NCBI RefSeq assembly: GCF_031426495.1
Contig: NZ_JANPLK010000014.1
Location: 62,001-126,000 of the forward strand
Origin: Gemmatimonas sp.
Lineage (GTDB): Bacteria > Gemmatimonadota > Gemmatimonadetes > Gemmatimonadales > Gemmatimonadaceae
Direction: 5' to 3'
DNA length: 64,000 nucleotides
The stretch's first letter is position 1; the number at the start of each line of letters is the position of its first letter. The position numbers and the translations under genes are program-made. Positions 61,265 through 64,000 of this stretch are shown piece by piece. The notes beneath the pieces are model-generated. The model had not been told where the DNA came from. It made no database searches and was given only the letters and a program-made list of their open reading frames with translations.

Positions 61265-61758
61265 CGTTCCCTCTCGTCGGCTGAATGCAGGTGCCGCGCG
61301 CAGAGCGCCACGGCGTCCAGCGGCACGATGCGGTCGAGGGCGGATTCGGACTCGGGTTGGGACTCGAGCGACGCCTCCAGCACGCGGACATCGTGCACGG
61401 CATGCACGGCGAGCCCGATGAGGCGCGATCCGTACTCGAGCAGGACGACCGACCCCGCCGTGACGGCACGCTCTCCCGACAAGAGCGCCTGCAGGTCCAG
61501 CACCGTGACGATTGCGCCCCGCACGTTGACAATGCCGCGAAGCACCGGCGGACTGCCGGGCACCCGACGGAGATCGGCGCTCCGGATGACCTCACGGACC
61601 TGCTCGACCGGAATGCCGAACGCATCCCGGTCGGCCACGACGACCAGCACCCGTGGGCGCTGCTCGTCGTGGTCGACGCCGCTAGTCGAGGGCGTCGTCG
61701 TGATCGTCCGGCTTGTGTCCGGGGAGGACTTCGTCGGTTTTGTAGAACCCGAAGACAT
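61261..61758 (-). CDS. cheW: Chemotaxis adaptor CheW
   Basis: CheW domain with RVLVVVADRDAFGIPVEQV (strand 1 region), the diagnostic PPVLRGIVNVRGAIVTVLDL, and IGLAVHAVHDV. The ATG at 61758 gives 165 residues but overlaps rluD by 77 bases, and the first 30 residues are Ser/Thr-rich without homology; the GTG at 61650 would give a slightly truncated domain. The true start is unclear. First chemosensory gene after the housekeeping set dksA-like/lspA/rluD. Confidence 0.87.
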   Translation of the reverse strand: MSSGSTKPTKSSPDTSRTITTTPSTSGVDHDEQRPRVLVVVADRDAFGIPVEQVREVIRSADLRRVPGSPPVLRGIVNVRGAIVTVLDLQALLSGERAVTAGSVVLLEYGSRLIGLAVHAVHDVRVLEASLESQPESESALDRIVPLDAVALCARHLHSADERER

Positions 61759-62728
61759 CGAGCGGATCCTGGTGCGTGGCGAGTTCCGGCATGAGGCTAA
61801 CCACCGACAGCGACTGACGAAGATCCTCCGGGAGCGGAGAACGCAGATCGACCGGGGCGCCGGTTACTGGATGGCGGAAGCGCAACCAGGCGGCGTGCAG
61901 GAAGTGCCTTTTCCCGGGTAAGTCCACCAAGCGCCGACCGCCGCCTCCCCCGTATGTGTCATCACCGACCACCGGGTGGCCGATCGACGACAAGTGCACA
62001 CGGATCTGATGCGTCCGGCCGCTGTGCAGGTGGGCCCGCAACAGGTCGGCCGAGTCGAAGCGACCGAGGCGCACGAAATCCGTTCGCGACATCCGTCCAT
62101 CAGGGACGATCGTCATCTTGGTTCGGTCTCGTGGATCGCGGCCGATCGGCTTTTCCACCGAAATGTTGTCGGTAGCCAGATGTCCCCAGCACAGCGCCAC
62201 GTAGCGGCGCGTCACTTTGCGGGCGGCCAGCGCCGCACTGAGCGACCGATGGGCGGCGTCGGTCTTGGCCACGATCAGCAGTCCAGAGGTGTCCTTATCG
62301 AGGCGATGCACCAGACCCGCGCGCTCCTCGCTGCCGCCGTCGGCCAGCGGCTCACCGCGACCGATCAGGGCGTTCACCAGCGTCCCCGTCCAGTTGCCTG
62401 GCGCGGGATGCACCACCATGCCGGCAGCCTTGTCGACCACGAGCAGATATTCGTCTTCGTAGACGATATCGAGCGGGATGTTCTCCGGCACGATATCCCG
62501 GCCCGGCGGCGGCGGAATGACGACGTGCAGCGAATCGCCGGCCAGGCTGCGATACGACGCCTTCTCGGCCTTGCCGTTGACCGTCACGTGTCCGTTCGCG
62601 ATCAGCGTCGCGGACTGCGTCCGCGACAGCTCGCAGCGGCGTGACACGAGCAGATCGAGCCGTTCACCCACGTCTCCGCTGTCATTCGTGACGTCGAAGT
62701 CGTGTACGACTCCCGGATTGGCGTTCAC
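61682..62728 (-). CDS. rluD: RluD-family 23S rRNA pseudouridine synthase
   Basis: Isomerises uridines in 23S rRNA helix 69 or a related site. N-terminal S4 RNA-binding domain (about 18-75), catalytic domain with HRLDKDTSG (nucleophile D144), and the LHSGRTHQIRVH motif. GTG at 62728 overlaps the lspA stop (GTGA) and gives 348 residues. RluC/RluD specificity cannot be settled, but neighbourhood with lspA is typical of RluD. Confidence 0.93.
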   Translation of the reverse strand: MNANPGVVHDFDVTNDSGDVGERLDLLVSRRCELSRTQSATLIANGHVTVNGKAEKASYRSLAGDSLHVVIPPPPGRDIVPENIPLDIVYEDEYLLVVDKAAGMVVHPAPGNWTGTLVNALIGRGEPLADGGSEERAGLVHRLDKDTSGLLIVAKTDAAHRSLSAALAARKVTRRYVALCWGHLATDNISVEKPIGRDPRDRTKMTIVPDGRMSRTDFVRLGRFDSADLLRAHLHSGRTHQIRVHLSSIGHPVVGDDTYGGGGGRRLVDLPGKRHFLHAAWLRFRHPVTGAPVDLRSPLPEDLRQSLSVVSLMPELATHQDPLDVFGFYKTDEVLPGHKPDDHDDALD

Positions 62729-63276
62729 GACGCCGCCGCTTGCTGCTGTGCCTTGTCCAACTGCCACAATGCGATCACGAGACAACCTGCTCCGATGGTA
62801 ACGGCAGTGTCGGCCACGTTGAACGTCCAGAAGCGGACGTCGCCGAAGCCGATATCGATGAAATCCACAACGCCGTCTCGCAGCCGAATACGATCGAGCA
62901 GGTTGCCGATGGCCCCCCCGACCACGACGGGCACGCCAAACGCGGCGAGCCGTGAGATCCGGGTGAGGTCGGCCGTGGCGCGAATCAGCACCACGACAAT
63001 CACGACGCTGAGCGCCGCAAAAATCCAGCGTGACGCAGGACCGAGGTGCATGCCGAAGGCCGCCCCCGGGTTGTACGCCAGCGTGAAACGCACCACGTCG
63101 CCGATGATCCGATGTGGAATATGGCGTGGTGCGAGGTACTCCACGGCGAGCGCCTTCGAGATCGCGTCGGCCGCTGTCACGAGGAAGACGAGCGTCCAGA
63201 ATCGCGCCGTGGAAGCCGCCGCCGGCACATCGTTAACGACGGCCGACGCGGTGGCACTACGGGTCGGGTTGGTCAT
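62725..63276 (-). CDS. lspA: Signal peptidase II, copy 1
   Basis: Aspartic protease of the inner membrane that cleaves prolipoprotein signals. Four hydrophobic helices; catalytic aspartates D128 (GNLLDRI) and D156 (FNVADTAV) are present, as are YNPGAAFG and VVDFIDIGF. 183 residues. ATG at 63276 overlaps the stop of the second copy (ATGA). The N-terminal 22 residues before helix 1 are longer than usual. Confidence 0.93.
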   Translation of the reverse strand: MTNPTRSATASAVVNDVPAAASTARFWTLVFLVTAADAISKALAVEYLAPRHIPHRIIGDVVRFTLAYNPGAAFGMHLGPASRWIFAALSVVIVVVLIRATADLTRISRLAAFGVPVVVGGAIGNLLDRIRLRDGVVDFIDIGFGDVRFWTFNVADTAVTIGAGCLVIALWQLDKAQQQAAAS

Positions 63277-63797
63277 CGCGTCAGGTCGGCCGATTCTGTC
63301 GCCGCCGCCGCCGCGGCCGCGGCCGTCTCGCGCTTCTCTTCGCCCCACAACACCAGCGCTAGCAGAAACGCGCCGCCGCTGACGGCCATGTCGGCCACAT
63401 TGAACGTGGGCCAGCGATGCGCCCCGAACCCGATATCGATGAAATCGACGACGCCCAAATCCGACCGGATCCGGTCGATCACATTACCGAGGGCACCCGC
63501 CGCCACGAGCGAAACGGCGAGCGCCTTGCGCAAGTCGTCTTGCGCCGTTTGCTGATAGAGGCGCCACAGGATCACGAGGGCGCCAAGCGTGAGCGCCATG
63601 AAGATCCAGCGCGAGTAGTCGCCCAGGTGCAGCCCGAAAGCCGCCCCGGGGTTGTAGACGAGCGCGAACCGGAACCAGTTCCCGAACACCGGATTGGATC
63701 CGCCGGCGGGCGCGAGCGTCGCGACCGCCACGGCCTTGGTGATCAGGTCGAGAACGAGGACAACCAGCAGGACAGGAATAGCGACGAGTGCCTTCAC
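63273..63797 (-). CDS. lspA: Signal peptidase II, copy 2
   Basis: Paralogue of the adjacent gene with an intact active site: D108 (GNVIDRI) and D136 (FNVADMAV), plus YNPGAAFG and VVDFIDIGF. 174 residues from the GTG at 63797, which begins at helix 1 one base after the dksA-like stop. The C-terminus carries eight consecutive alanines coded by a GC-only run. The two copies differ along most helices, so the duplication is not recent. Confidence 0.92.
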   Translation of the reverse strand: MKALVAIPVLLVVLVLDLITKAVAVATLAPAGGSNPVFGNWFRFALVYNPGAAFGLHLGDYSRWIFMALTLGALVILWRLYQQTAQDDLRKALAVSLVAAGALGNVIDRIRSDLGVVDFIDIGFGAHRWPTFNVADMAVSGGAFLLALVLWGEEKRETAAAAAAAATESADLTR

Positions 63798-63798
63798 A

Positions 63799-64000
63799 TC
63801 AGCCCTTTTTGGCGTCTTCCTCACGCTGCTTGCACGCAAAGCAGTAGCGCGCATGCGGCAAGGCGTCGAGTCGCTCGAAAGCGATGTCTTCCCCACACTG
63901 GTGGCATTTGCCGAAGGTCTCGGGCGACTTGTATAGACGACGCAGCGCCTGATCGATGTGGAAGAGGAAACGACCTTCCTGCGACGCGAACAGGAACGCC
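63799..64000 (-). CDS. DksA/TraR-type zinc finger protein (3' part)
   Basis: The last 66 or so codons of a gene whose start lies beyond the window. The translation reads FASQEGRFLFHIDQALRRLY, then a C4 zinc finger CHQC...CFAC and a basic/acidic end REEDAKKG. The finger and the preceding helix match the DksA/TraR family, which binds RNA polymerase. An -ileS-dksA-lspA- type order is common; only the lspA side can be seen here. Confidence 0.85.
   Translation of the reverse strand, partial: AFLFASQEGRFLFHIDQALRRLYKSPETFGKCHQCGEDIAFERLDALPHARYCFACKQREEDAKKG

Noticed and set aside
61261..61650. Fusion of CheY and CheW
   Set aside because: The two frames are separate and overlap only by the GTGA junction at 61261-61264.
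63276..63348. Longer N-terminus of signal peptidase II copy 1
   Set aside because: It would lie inside the second copy's poly-alanine coding run and is Arg/Gly-rich; the ATGA overlap at 63273-63276 defines the start.

Overview
The window is a high-GC bacterial chromosome segment in which every protein gene but one (mazG, 12808-13581) lies on the minus strand. Genes are packed with 1-14 base overlaps of the ATGA, GTGA or TAGTG kind, and GTG or TTG starts are common. A Gram-negative type cell plan is suggested by an outer-membrane barrel protein, lipoprotein processing genes and many exported proteins. A meso-diaminopimelate-type MurE and a PASTA-bearing FtsI are also present. These traits, with an MglA/chemosensory cluster, fit Gemmatimonadota best; the assignment rests on overall character, not on a marker gene.

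Layout from left to right (transcription runs right to left). 1-3.5 kb: a helical hypothetical protein, a methylmalonyl-CoA mutase catalytic chain and fructose-1,6-bisphosphatase. 3.7-12.8 kb: a tightly coupled run alr-deoB-cdd-lipoprotein-outer membrane barrel-miaB, followed by comEC. 12.8-13.6 kb: mazG on the plus strand, converging on asnS at a long palindrome. 13.6-24 kb: asnS, a hybrid sensor kinase, recG, ftsY, a membrane VWA protein and an M23 peptidase coupled to ftsZ. 24-43.6 kb: the division and cell wall cluster rsmH-ftsL-ftsI-murE-murF-mraY-murD-ftsW-murG-murC-ftsQ-ftsA, then an M14 carboxypeptidase, then ftsZ. 43.8-46.2 kb: a secreted repeat protein, tRNA-Val(UAC) and a small membrane protein.

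46.2-61.8 kb holds the most unusual content: a chemosensory operon with cheW, cheY, cheA, cheC, cheD, cheB and a second cheW-like gene. Interleaved with these are an MglA-type GTPase, two PATAN/DUF4388 proteins, two other TPR proteins, a membrane-anchored metalloprotease and a protein built from two DnaA-type AAA+ modules without the DnaA DNA-binding domain. No methyl-accepting receptor, cheR or mglB is present, so the input and some partners must be elsewhere. The likely theme, by inference, is control of cell polarity or surface motility by a Che-type kinase through a small GTPase and an AAA+ scaffold.

61.7-64 kb: rluD, two adjacent signal peptidase II genes and the 3' part of a DksA/TraR-type zinc finger gene cut by the window edge. 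Long imperfect palindromes occur at 3' ends of several transcription units (1-170, 13564-13640, 22601-22634, 25525-25629, 28650-28756), and two of them share sequence.
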